NCBI GenBank assembly: GCA_018240025.1
Contig: JAFEGM010000008.1
Coordinates: 53,920 to 117,919, forward strand
From: Verrucomicrobiota bacterium
GTDB lineage: Bacteria > Verrucomicrobiota > Verrucomicrobiia > Chthoniobacterales > SZAS-18
Length of the DNA: 64,000 bases
Reading direction: 5' to 3'
Shown here: piece by piece, positions 7,660 through 16,079 of the stretch
Layout: each line of letters begins with the position of its first letter
Position numbering within the stretch: position 1 is the first letter of the stretch
Position numbers and translations under genes: made by a program
The notes under the pieces: generated by a model
Database searches by the model: none
Told to the model about the DNA's origin: nothing
Seen by the model: the letters and a program-made list of their open reading frames with translations, nothing else

Positions 7660-9372
7660 TCAAGTCTCGGGAATGCGGGCGTCGGTCTCGTACGGCAGGA
7701 CCTCCACCTGCTCGCTGCGCCGCATGCGCTCCTGCAACGCCCGCCAGGCCGACGCCTCGAAGAGCCCGGGATTGGCCGCCTGCAGCCAGCCGAGCTGCTC
7801 GGGGGTCAGGCGGAGAAAGCGCGGAAACTCCTCGGGGAAGATGTCGTTGTCCCGCACTGTGTACCACGGCTCGGCGGCCATCTCCTGCTCGGGGGTTTGC
7901 GGCTCGGGCAAATCGCGGAAGTTGCAGTCGGTCACCCAGCAGAGTTCGTCGTAGTCGTAGAAGACGACGCGGCCCGAACGGGTCACGCCGAAGTTCTTCG
8001 GCAGCAGGTCGCCGGTGAAGATGTTCATGGCGGCGAGATCGAGGATGCAGCGGCCATAGTCCTCCGACGCCGCGCGCGCCTCGGTCGGATCGGCCTGCGC
8101 CAGCACGAGGTTGAGCGGGCGGACGCGCCGCTCGACGTAGGCGTGCTGCAGCACGACGTGGTCCCCCTCGAAGCGGACCGAGTGCGTCGCCTGCGTGCGC
8201 AGCTCCTCCAGCAGGCCGGGCTCGAAGCGGGCGGTCTCGATGCGGATCTGCTCGAACTCGTGCGCGTCGATCAGCCGGCCGGCGCGATCGTGCTCGAAGA
8301 CGAGCCGATACTTCGCGATAACGTCGCGCCGGGTGCTGTCCTTCGGGTAGTCGAACTGGTCCCGGATGAGCTTGAAGACCACGTCCAGCGACGGGAGCGT
8401 GAAGACGATCATGACCATCCCGCGCGTGCCGGCGGCGCGCTGGAAGCGGTCGGTGCTGTGCCGCAGGTGGCGCACGAGGTCGCGGTAGAACTCGGTCTTG
8501 CCGTGCTTGTGGTGGCCGATGCTGGTGTAGAACTCGCTCCGCGGCTTGCGCGGCAGCAGGACGTGCAGGAAGCCGACGAGCGCGTGCGGCCGGACGGCTT
8601 CGACCAGGAAATGCGAGCGGGTGAAGCTGAAGAGCACGCCGAGCGCAGTGTCGCCGAGCAGCAGCGCGTCCAGCCGGAGGCCGCTGCGCCCATGCCGCAG
8701 GCAGAACGCCACCGAGACGAAGGCGCCGAAGACGGTCAGGGCGCGGCCGACGACATAGGCGCCCTTGCCGCGGTAGAAGACGCTCTGCACCAGCTCGAGC
8801 GCCACCGCGCTGCGCGGGGCCAGGGCAGCATCGATCCGCCGAGCCGCCTCCTGCACGCCGGCGGTGAGATCGGGCGCGCAGCGCTCGGCGGAGAAGCCGG
8901 CTGCGGCCAAGCCGGCGAGGATGAGCTCGGGCAGATCCGCGCCCTCCACGCGGCGATGCACCGGATCGGCCGGCGTGGGCGGCGAGTCGAAATCGGTGTC
9001 GAGGAACTCGATGCGGGCATCGACGCCCACGGTGGTGAAGATGCGCCGTGTGACCGAATTGAAGAAGCTCTCCGCGATCTCCCACTCCTGGCAGCGGGCG
9101 ATGAGCGAGGAAAAGACCGCCTTCATCGCCGCCCAGAGGTCGCGATCGCGCAGGCGCGCACCGAGGAGCTGCCGGATCTCCGCCGTGACCGCCGCCAGCG
9201 ACTCGCCGTAGAGCCGCAGCCGCGCGGCCGCATCCTGCTGCGCGCCGCTCCAGTCAGCCGCCAGGAAGCGGTGCGGCGCCCGCTGGGTGCAGGCCTGGAA
9301 GCCCGCGAAATAGGCCTGCGCCGCGCGAAAGATGGCTTCGGCGCAGAGCGTGGCGAGTCGGCTGTCGGTCAT
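7660..9372 (-). CDS. aceK: Isocitrate dehydrogenase kinase/phosphatase
   Basis: A 570-residue cytoplasmic bifunctional enzyme that phosphorylates (inactivates) and dephosphorylates isocitrate dehydrogenase, controlling carbon flow between the TCA cycle and the glyoxylate bypass. The length is normal for AceK. The regulatory N-terminal half begins MTDSRLATLCAEAI. The kinase half has the conserved stretch GHHKHGKTEFYRDL, the GMVMIVFTLPS beta strands of the ATP site, and RSGRVVFYDYDELC. ATG 9372 was chosen because homology begins there, although the frame stays open far upstream, antisense to the permease. Isocitrate lyase and malate synthase are not in the window. An imperfect inverted repeat lies just upstream. 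Confidence 0.93.
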   Translation of the reverse strand: MTDSRLATLCAEAIFRAAQAYFAGFQACTQRAPHRFLAADWSGAQQDAAARLRLYGESLAAVTAEIRQLLGARLRDRDLWAAMKAVFSSLIARCQEWEIAESFFNSVTRRIFTTVGVDARIEFLDTDFDSPPTPADPVHRRVEGADLPELILAGLAAAGFSAERCAPDLTAGVQEAARRIDAALAPRSAVALELVQSVFYRGKGAYVVGRALTVFGAFVSVAFCLRHGRSGLRLDALLLGDTALGVLFSFTRSHFLVEAVRPHALVGFLHVLLPRKPRSEFYTSIGHHKHGKTEFYRDLVRHLRHSTDRFQRAAGTRGMVMIVFTLPSLDVVFKLIRDQFDYPKDSTRRDVIAKYRLVFEHDRAGRLIDAHEFEQIRIETARFEPGLLEELRTQATHSVRFEGDHVVLQHAYVERRVRPLNLVLAQADPTEARAASEDYGRCILDLAAMNIFTGDLLPKNFGVTRSGRVVFYDYDELCWVTDCNFRDLPEPQTPEQEMAAEPWYTVRDNDIFPEEFPRFLRLTPEQLGWLQAANPGLFEASAWRALQERMRRSEQVEVLPYETDARIPET

Positions 9373-9390
9373 GGCGGTCGGGGCAGACTG

Positions 9391-9510
9391 AGATACGAAG
9401 TTCCCTGAATTTCTCCAAATTACCCAAAGTCGGAACCGAGGCATCGACCTGGAACCGACCGACCCTCGCCAGCTTTGGTCCATTTGGCCAATTTTGGAAC
9501 TTTGGTATCT
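9391..9510. repeat. 120-base imperfect inverted repeat between aceK and the ABC permease
   Basis: The left arm from 9391 (AGATACGAAGTTCC) and the reverse complement of the right arm ending at 9510 (AGATACCAAAGTTCC) align across about 45 bases with small gaps. Inner matches include CCAAAT and CCAAAG. The element nearly fills the 228-base gap between divergent genes. It looks like a REP/MITE-type palindrome or a structured leader. The remaining 9511-9600 holds no recognisable site. Confidence 0.6.
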
Positions 9511-9600
9511 CCGGCCGGCCCCGCCGCCTGCAATCCCGGCGAAACAGTTTGAAACTGACCCGGCGATGCCTGCATCCTTCGGTTTCGTCGCCGTCAGCCT

Positions 9601-11286
9601 ATGTCCCGCGCGCTCGCCCTCGTTGTCTATGCTTTTACGGCGGTCTTTTTCGCGCTGTTCTTCTTCTATCCCATCGCGCTGACGGTCGGCGGCGCGTTCT
9701 TCCTCAACGGGCGCTTCACGCTCGATTTCATCGGCGAGGTCTTCGCCAATCCCATCTACGTGGAAGGGTTGCGCAACTCCTTCCTCCTCGGCGTCTGCAG
9801 CACGCTGGCCGCCCTCGGGATCGCGCTGCCGCTGGCCTGGCTGGCCGACCGCTACGAGTTCACCGGCAAGAAGGTCTTCTCCGCCCTCATCCTCGCGCCC
9901 ATGGTGCTGCCGCCGTTCGTCGGGGCGATCGGCATCAAGCGCATCTTCGGCCAGTCGGGGGCGCTCAATGCCGCGCTGCTCGACCTCGGCCTGCTGACGG
10001 AGCCCATCGATTGGCTGGGCGGCGGACGTTTCTGGGGCTGCGTCGCGCTGAACGGACTGAATCTCTACCCCGTGCTTTATCTCAACATCGCGGCCGCCCT
10101 GGCGAACATCGATCCCGCCATGGAGGAGGCGGCCGAGAACCTCGGCTGCACCGGCCTGCGCAAGTTCTTCCGCGTCACGCTGCCGCTGATTCTGCCCGGG
10201 CTCTTCGCCGGTGGGACGATCGTCTTCATCTGGGCCTTCACCGAACTGGGCGTGCCGCTCATCTTCGAGTTCGAGCGCGTGACCTCGGTGCAGATTTTCT
10301 TCGGGCTGAAGGACATCAGTTCGAGTCCGTTCCCCTTCGCGCTGGTGGCGGTGATGCTTTTCGCCACCGTGCTGATCTATGCGGTCGGCCGCTTCACGCT
10401 CGGCCGCGGCGGCCACGCCATGATGCCGAAGGCGACCAGCCAGGGCGGTCCGCGCCCGGCCAGCGTCCTGATAAACGTGTTCTGTGTCGGACTCTTCGGA
10501 CTGGTGGCCCTGCTCGCGCTGCAGCCGCATTTTGGCCTCGTCTCGTTCGCCTTCGCCAAGGACTGGTACGGTACCGTCCTCCCGGACACTTTGACCCTCG
10601 ATAACTTCCGCGACGCGCTCGGCCACAATCTGACGGTCCCGTCGATCGCCAACAGTCTGAAGTATGCCGGCCTGGCCACCATGGCCGACGTCATCCTCGG
10701 CATTCTCATCGCCTACGTCATCGTCCGCACCAACCTCCCCGGCCGACAGATCCTCGACACCGTCTCGATGCTCCCGCTGGCCGTGCCGGGCCTCGTGCTG
10801 GCCTTCGGCTATCTGGCCATGACCCAGCCCGGACGTCCGTTCGCCGCCTTGAATCCGACGATCAATCCGTTGCCCATCCTGGTCATCGCCTACGCCGTCC
10901 GCCGCCTGCCCTACATGGTACGCTCCGCCGTGGCGGGCTTTCAGCAGACTTCCCCAACGCTGGAGGAGGCCGCGCAGAGCCTGGGCTGTCCGCCGCTGCG
11001 CACGCTGCGGCGCATCACCGTTCCGCTCATCGCCGCCAACCTCATCGCCGGGGCGCTCCTCACCTTCTCCTTCGCCATGCTGGAGGTGAGCGATTCCCTC
11101 ATCCTCGCCCAGCGCCAGGCCGACTACCCCATCACCAAAGCCATCTTCGAACTCTTCCAGCTCCTCGGCGACGGCCGCGCCGTGGCCGCCGCTCTCGGCG
11201 TCTGGGCCATGGTCTTCCTCGGCTTCACCATCGTGGTCGCCAGCACCGTGCTCGGGAAGAAGATGGGGGCGTTGTTCCGGGTGTAG
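9601..11286 (+). CDS. ABC transporter permease with two fused BPD domains (iron/phosphonate FbpB-like)
   Basis: A 561-residue inner-membrane protein made of two tandem ABC-permease domains with about twelve membrane helices. Each half has an EAA loop that contacts the ATPase: EEAAENLGCTGLRKFFRVTL in the first half and EEAAQSLGCPPLRTLRRITV in the second. The fused architecture is typical of ferric-iron (FbpB/SfuB) and 2-aminoethylphosphonate uptake systems. The substrate cannot be fixed from the permease alone. No ATPase or solute-binding protein gene is adjacent. ATG 9601 begins the first membrane helix after a short basic start (MSRALAL). No clear ribosome binding site precedes it. Confidence 0.85.
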   Translation: MSRALALVVYAFTAVFFALFFFYPIALTVGGAFFLNGRFTLDFIGEVFANPIYVEGLRNSFLLGVCSTLAALGIALPLAWLADRYEFTGKKVFSALILAPMVLPPFVGAIGIKRIFGQSGALNAALLDLGLLTEPIDWLGGGRFWGCVALNGLNLYPVLYLNIAAALANIDPAMEEAAENLGCTGLRKFFRVTLPLILPGLFAGGTIVFIWAFTELGVPLIFEFERVTSVQIFFGLKDISSSPFPFALVAVMLFATVLIYAVGRFTLGRGGHAMMPKATSQGGPRPASVLINVFCVGLFGLVALLALQPHFGLVSFAFAKDWYGTVLPDTLTLDNFRDALGHNLTVPSIANSLKYAGLATMADVILGILIAYVIVRTNLPGRQILDTVSMLPLAVPGLVLAFGYLAMTQPGRPFAALNPTINPLPILVIAYAVRRLPYMVRSAVAGFQQTSPTLEEAAQSLGCPPLRTLRRITVPLIAANLIAGALLTFSFAMLEVSDSLILAQRQADYPITKAIFELFQLLGDGRAVAAALGVWAMVFLGFTIVVASTVLGKKMGALFRV

Positions 11287-11370
11287 ATCCACCTCTCGGG
11301 CAGGTAGTGTGGTGCGGCGCCACCGCTCGGCTCTCGGCCTACGCTCAACTGCCCGCCGCAGCTTGGAAAG

Positions 11371-11406
11371 CGTAGAGGTCGTAGTCGTGCGCCTACGACC
11401 TCTACG
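11371..11406. repeat. Perfect 14-bp inverted repeat (hairpin) downstream of the permease
   Basis: CGTAGAGGTCGTAG (11371-11384) pairs perfectly with CTACGACCTCTACG (11393-11406) around an 8-base loop. There is no T run after it. It may stabilise the permease mRNA end or be a REP-like element. Apart from this, the gap 11287-11580 shows only an AAGGAAGG ribosome binding site at 11563-11570 before the next gene. Confidence 0.6.
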
Positions 11407-11580
11407 GTTCAGCAGGTTCCTCGTTCCGCTTACCGCCGTTCGGCTGAAAGGGGGGCTTCCGTTAACTGCGTCCACCCTCCGAACTTTCCCCACTCAGGCG
11501 CTTATGGGAGCTACAAAATAACCGAAGAGCCCGCAGAGCGAATTAGAGCCAGCAACGGACTTAAGGAAGGTCTTGTGTAA

Positions 11581-12387
11581 TTGTCCCTCATGATCGCCTA
11601 TATGCCCATCTTGGAGGAATTGTGTTCGCCAAACGTTCGAGCTTGTGCGGAAGGTCATGCGGGGGTGCCATTATTTAACTATACAGCACCAGCCGTATGG
11701 TATGGCTTTCCCCCGGCATTGATTCCAATTTGGAGTGATGGCTCAGGCCCTAATTACATTGGGGTTTGGAAGCACTGGTTTTGTTGGCGAACATACTCGT
11801 TTGTGAAAATGTATGTTGATGCCGGGCACATGACTACGGAGATTGCGCGCACTGAGCAGCAACTATTCTCTTATATCGCTATACAATCGATGGCCGCGAG
11901 CGACGGGGTTAGCTCAAGGCTCGAATACTTTGCGCAGAGGATCGGGCTCTCAAATTTGAAGGAACTGGACGAGGGAACCGTTGAAAGTGGGGACGACCCT
12001 AAGCAATTTAGAAGATTGTCACCATTCAGCGTAAATGTGCCCTTGGAGTCCGCCGAAGTCTCAGCTTACGACGGAAGCTTCCCTGTTCCTCAGCGAAGGT
12101 CGTTTTCTGGCAGTTCACCTTTTGAGTTCAAGGATGAGCTGTTCGATTGCCTGCCGTCTCAACCAAGCTGGCTGAATGCTGAAAAAGACAAACCTTCATT
12201 ATTCGAGAGCTACCTTAATGACGGTGACCTCGAGTCTGCGTGGTTTACACTGAATTCGAAAGGTTGGTCGTTCAAGGATGCTATCCATTGCGGGAGGCGT
12301 TTGGCAGAGCGCAGCACGAGTAACCTATTTGCGGCAACCATGGCTTGCTGGTGTGATCTCGCAGCTGGTGACAAAGGGGGCTATTGA
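11581..12387 (+). CDS. Orphan protein of unknown function in a low-GC island
   Basis: A 268-residue soluble protein with no signal peptide or membrane helix. I do not recognise the family. The N-terminal half is rich in aromatic residues (APAVWYGFPPALIPIWSDGS, GVWKHWFCWRTYSFVKMYV), which suggests a compact ligand- or protein-binding fold. This loosely recalls SMI1/KNR4 (SUKH-type) immunity proteins, but that is only an impression. Codon use is far more A/T-rich at third positions than in neighbouring genes, a sign of horizontal transfer. TTG 11581 is favoured as start because AAGGAAGG lies 10 bases before it; ATG 11590 is the alternative and is spaced less well. No partner gene is adjacent. 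Confidence 0.65.
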   Translation: MSLMIAYMPILEELCSPNVRACAEGHAGVPLFNYTAPAVWYGFPPALIPIWSDGSGPNYIGVWKHWFCWRTYSFVKMYVDAGHMTTEIARTEQQLFSYIAIQSMAASDGVSSRLEYFAQRIGLSNLKELDEGTVESGDDPKQFRRLSPFSVNVPLESAEVSAYDGSFPVPQRRSFSGSSPFEFKDELFDCLPSQPSWLNAEKDKPSLFESYLNDGDLESAWFTLNSKGWSFKDAIHCGRRLAERSTSNLFAATMACWCDLAAGDKGGY

Positions 12388-12737
12388 AATCATTCGTTGG
12401 GCCAAAGGTCCTTCGCTGTTTGGAGTGGGTAACCGGGTATATATTGGTAAACTTCTGATGGCTTGAGGCTCGTGGGTCGAAACGCAGCTTTCCACCCAGC
12501 AGGTAGGCCACGGTGCGCGATCGACCGGCGCATCGGCGAGGCGCTCTTGATCTCCGCGTCGATAATTCGAACAGATCGGGCTCTTCGCGCAACCTTTTGG
12601 ATCAAGCAGGCTGAAGATCGGCTCGAACTGGAGCAGGGCCCAGCTCGAGCCACCGTCGGCGCAACAGCTCGTAGCTCCTTCGAAGCGCGCAGGTTGTTAG
12701 CGGAGGGCGGAGGGCTTGGCACAGGCTTCGTCTCTGC
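12388..12737. other. 350-base stretch without a supported gene
   Basis: Sequence between the orphan gene and the stop codon of the S74 protein. The first 90 bases keep the lower G+C of the orphan gene (for example GGGTATATATTGG), then composition returns to GC-rich. Short open frames on both strands lack conserved character. No hairpin with a T run was seen for either convergent gene. It may be the degenerate edge of an acquired segment. Confidence 0.5.
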
Positions 12738-15692
12738 CTACCGCCCGTTCCGCACCGGGCGCGCCTTGGCGGCGGCGGTGGCGGGCGGGAGGAGGAGGCG
12801 TTCGAGACGGGCGAGGCGTTGGCGGAGGTCGGCGACTTCCGCTTCGCGGGCTTCCAGGCGGCGGGCGAGTTCCTGGGTGGCGGAAACATTCAGCATGGCG
12901 ATGCCGTCGTAATCGACGGTGCGGAAATCGGCCACCTCGCGGCCATAGACAAAGACCTCCGGGGCGGCCGCGGTAAAGGCGGTGCGGAAGGCGCCGGGGC
13001 GCACCTCGAGGACTTCGTACACGCCCTGTTCGGCAGCGGCGACGAGACGGACCCGCTCGCCGACGCGGAGGTCGGTCGGCAGCTCGATCCAGCCGCCGGC
13101 GCCGAGCGTGCCGCGGAGGAAGATGTCGGGCACCACGTCGGTCACGCGACTCACGGCCTGCGGGAAGACCTGCTCGACCTGCTGGGCCAGGACCTTCTTC
13201 TGCGGCGTGTCGCCGCGGGCCAGGCGGTCTTTGAACGTGTAGTCGGTCACCTCGATCTGCCGCAGCGTGCGCAGGTCGGCGGCCGAGTCGCTCGGGCCGA
13301 CCACGCGCTTGATCCGTGCGTCGGAGAAGGCGTTGAACTCGCTCGCGGCCACGCGGTCGGAGGCGTGGAGCGAGAGCGGCACATTGCCCGGGCCGGCGGT
13401 GCCGGTGTTGCCGCTGCCGTTCAGGTAGCCGTAGGTCAGCGACGTGCTGACGGAGCCGACGATCTGCAGCTTGGCCTTGGTCGGATTGTTGGTGCCGATG
13501 CCGACGTTGCCGTCGTTGCTGATGTGCAGGCGGATGGCGTTGTCGGTGTAGAGCGACAGCCCGAACTGGCCGGTGCCGTTCGTGCGGCGCGAGGCGATGC
13601 CTTCGCCGGAGCCGGGGTTGCCGAGGATCAAACCGGGCAGGAGGGCCGTGCCGTCGTTCAGCCCGGTGGGGTCGGTGACGAAGGCCAGCGCGCGCGGGAT
13701 GCCCGGCAGGCTGAGGTCGTTCGTGAGGTTCGCGCTGACGATCGTGTTGCCCGCGATGCTCGAGCCGGTGACGGCCCCGGGCGCGATCTTGGCGGTCGTG
13801 ACCGAGTTGCCCGCCAGCTGCGTCGTGCTGACCGCGCCTGCGGCCAGCTTCGGATTGGTGACCGAGCCGTCCGCGATCTGCAGCGTGCTGACCGAGCCGG
13901 TGGCCAGCTTGGCATTCGTGACCGCGCCGTTGGCGAGTTCATTCGCGCCGATGGTCCCGCTGGCGATGCTGGCGTTCGTCACCGCGCCCGCGGCCAGTTG
14001 CGTGGCCGTGACCGCGCCGGGCGCGAGCTGGGTCTGGCGGACCGGCTCCCAGACGCCGTCGCCGAGATACTGCAGCGTGACCGCCGAGCCTTGCCCGCCC
14101 TCGAGGTCGAGCGTCTGGACGTAGATCGGAATGCTGCTGCCGACCGCGGCGAGGCGCTCGCCGGTGCCGGAGATGGCGGCATTGCGCCAGGCCCGCGAGC
14201 TCTCCTGCGCGGCCCAGGAGACGCCGGCGTCGCGCGAGAGGAAGATGTTGGAGTTCAGGGCGGTGGCGAGGATCTTGTCGCCGCGTGCGGAGACGCTCAC
14301 GCCCGTCCAGACGCGCGACGATTCCCGCGCGGTCCAGGTCACGCCAGCGTCGGAGGAGACGTAGAGCTGGCCGGAGTTCACGCCCGCCACCAGCTTGAGA
14401 CCGTCGGCCGAGGAGGCGAGGCAGTTCCACTGGCGGTCAGCCTCCCGGGCGATCCAGCTGACGCCGCCGTCGGTCGAGGTGTAGATCCGGCCGCCGTAGT
14501 CCGCGGCGCTCAGCTTCAGCCCATCCGCGGACGAGGCCACGGCCTGCCACTGGCGCGGGGCGTCGTTCAGACGGGTCGTCCAGGTCTGGCCGCCGTCGAT
14601 CGAGGTGTACAGAAAATCCCCCAGTCCGGCCGCATTGCTCGAGGCCAGCAGGCGAAGGCCGTCGGCCGAGGACGCGATGCCGGTGAAACGCCCGGCCGTG
14701 CCGCAGGGATTGGCCGTCCAGGTGACGCCCGCATCGGTCGACGTGAAGACCGCGCTGGGCGTGGCCGAGGCGAGCACGGCCGCGAGGCGCTGACCGTCGG
14801 CGGAGCTGGCGCAGCGGGTCCATGGGCGCGTGGCATCGCGCTGGGTCCAGGTCGCGCCGCCGTCGCCGGAGGTGAAGATGAACCAGTTGAAGGCGGTCGC
14901 GACCGCCCGGCGTCCGTCCTGTGAGAAGGCGAGCGAAGTCCAGGACCGCGCCACATCGCGCGGGGTCCAGACGCCGCCGACCTGCCAGCCGCCCGTGCCG
15001 GTACCGGTGATCTGGACGAGATCGCCCGGATTGGCCGAGGGCGGCAGCTGATAGTTCGCGCGGGTCGACAGGTCGGCGCTGTAGGAGCGATTCGGCGCCA
15101 GCGCGGTGCCGTCGACGGAAGCGAGGATCGGCATGGCCAGCGTGCCGGGCGCGAGGCTCGCGCTGTTGATGGCACCTTCCTCGAGATGCCGCGACTGGAT
15201 CGATCCGTCGGCGATCTTCCCCGAGGTGACGGCGCCGTCGGCCACGTTGCCCGCCAGCATCGCGAACGCGCTGCTGCCCAGGCGCTGGTCGGGCGTGAGC
15301 AACTGGAAGCCGTGGGTGCCGTCATTGAACCAGACCCGCAGGCGCACGTCGTTGCGGTTGAAGGCGGTGAGCGGCACTGGCGAGGTCATGCCTGGGACGC
15401 TGAAATCGCCGAGCAGGACTGCGTAGAGCCCCTTCTGCACCGGCAGTGTGATGGCCGTAGCTGGGGCGGCGCCGCCCGTGCTGCTGCCGTCGTGGCTCCA
15501 ATACGTGGCGGTGCCGGCGAAGTTGACGAGGGCGAATTTGAACTGGCCCTGGCCGTCGAAGTTCACGCCGTCGACCGCCACGCGGCCCTGGTAGTGGAGG
15601 ATGGGCGGAACGACGACCGGCGGCGCCCCGGCCGGCAGAGATAGAGGCGCGAGAAGGAGCAGGGCACAGGCGGAGAGGAGGGGAATCTTCAT
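12738..15692 (-). CDS. Exported tail-fibre-like protein: Asp-box propeller, stalk repeats and C-terminal S74 chaperone domain
   Basis: A 984-residue secreted protein. Residues 1-22 are a signal peptide. About 25-150 are an N-terminal domain (LHYQGRV ... GQGQFKFALVN ... WFNDGT ... LLTPDQR) shared with the protein at 23381-26002. About 215-440 hold six Asp-box/BNR motifs of the S-x-D-x-G-x-T/S-W type, suggesting a beta-propeller. About 470-560 are a stalk of short GAVTxxxLAxG repeats. About 785-860 (FNAFSDARIKRVVG ... AQQVEQVFPQAV) are a peptidase S74 intramolecular chaperone as in phage tail spikes, which trimerises and may self-cleave. A coiled coil ends the protein. Likely a trimeric surface fibre; its ligand is unknown. 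Confidence 0.85.
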   Translation of the reverse strand: MKIPLLSACALLLLAPLSLPAGAPPVVVPPILHYQGRVAVDGVNFDGQGQFKFALVNFAGTATYWSHDGSSTGGAAPATAITLPVQKGLYAVLLGDFSVPGMTSPVPLTAFNRNDVRLRVWFNDGTHGFQLLTPDQRLGSSAFAMLAGNVADGAVTSGKIADGSIQSRHLEEGAINSASLAPGTLAMPILASVDGTALAPNRSYSADLSTRANYQLPPSANPGDLVQITGTGTGGWQVGGVWTPRDVARSWTSLAFSQDGRRAVATAFNWFIFTSGDGGATWTQRDATRPWTRCASSADGQRLAAVLASATPSAVFTSTDAGVTWTANPCGTAGRFTGIASSADGLRLLASSNAAGLGDFLYTSIDGGQTWTTRLNDAPRQWQAVASSADGLKLSAADYGGRIYTSTDGGVSWIAREADRQWNCLASSADGLKLVAGVNSGQLYVSSDAGVTWTARESSRVWTGVSVSARGDKILATALNSNIFLSRDAGVSWAAQESSRAWRNAAISGTGERLAAVGSSIPIYVQTLDLEGGQGSAVTLQYLGDGVWEPVRQTQLAPGAVTATQLAAGAVTNASIASGTIGANELANGAVTNAKLATGSVSTLQIADGSVTNPKLAAGAVSTTQLAGNSVTTAKIAPGAVTGSSIAGNTIVSANLTNDLSLPGIPRALAFVTDPTGLNDGTALLPGLILGNPGSGEGIASRRTNGTGQFGLSLYTDNAIRLHISNDGNVGIGTNNPTKAKLQIVGSVSTSLTYGYLNGSGNTGTAGPGNVPLSLHASDRVAASEFNAFSDARIKRVVGPSDSAADLRTLRQIEVTDYTFKDRLARGDTPQKKVLAQQVEQVFPQAVSRVTDVVPDIFLRGTLGAGGWIELPTDLRVGERVRLVAAAEQGVYEVLEVRPGAFRTAFTAAAPEVFVYGREVADFRTVDYDGIAMLNVSATQELARRLEAREAEVADLRQRLARLERLLLPPATAAAKARPVRNGR

Positions 15693-15810
15693 GGTGACGA
15701 GGGCGGTTGCTTTCCCGATCACTGCGCAGCGCCCAGCCCCGACCCAAGCCGCTCCGCACGATCGGGCCGAATGTCCGCCCCGGACTGATCCCTTTGACCC
15801 ATCGCGCACC

Positions 15811-15869
15811 CCTATCGCCTATCCCCCTATCGCCTATCGCCTATCGCCTACGCCGAGCTTCAGCTCGGC
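15811..15869. repeat. 7-bp tandem repeat (CCTATCG) followed by a GCCGAGCT palindrome
   Basis: Five copies of CCTATCG or close variants span 15811-15850, followed at 15852-15869 by GCCGAGCT-TC-AGCTCGGC, a perfect 8-bp stem with a 2-base loop. It lies in the 387-base gap between the S74 gene and ilvB. The tandem array could vary in length. No regulatory role can be shown. Confidence 0.6.
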
Positions 15870-15931
15870 TATGACGGATTTCCCGATCTTGCATCTTGCC
15901 AACCGTGGGCCGGCTGGCAGTCTGGCGCGCT

Positions 15932-15976
15932 GTGAAGGTCAATCAGACGGTTCTGATTCTAGTCGTCGTCATTTGA
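15932..15976 (+). CDS. Candidate ilvB leader peptide rich in Val/Leu/Ile
   Basis: A 14-codon frame starting GTG 15932 encodes MKVNQTVLILVVVI and stops at TGA 15974-15976, 103 bases before ilvB. Nine of its fourteen residues are branched-chain amino acids, eight of them consecutive, as in ribosome-mediated attenuation leaders of ilv and leu operons. A hairpin (AATCAGA-CGGT-TCTGATT, 15941-15958) lies inside the coding part and another possible stem (CTCC...GGAG) follows the stop. Against it: the start is GTG with no clear ribosome binding site, and I see no T-rich terminator before ilvB. Confidence 0.5.
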   Translation: MKVNQTVLILVVVI

Positions 15977-16079
15977 GGCTCCAAGGGAGTGATTCCCGCG
16001 GAGGCAGCCGGTCGCTGCTCCGTTCCTGCGCTCCCGCATTCGCGCGCATTTCCGCACCCCAACCCATCCAACCCATACC

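Noticed and set aside
9373..11493. Upstream extension of the aceK frame to a 1277-codon protein
   Set aside because: AceK homology starts at 9372. The extension is antisense to the ABC permease and has charged, low-complexity composition.
12463..12912. 149-codon + strand frame at the end of the low-GC island
   Set aside because: Its second half is antisense to the S74 protein, and the sequence is Arg/Ala-rich without conserved character.
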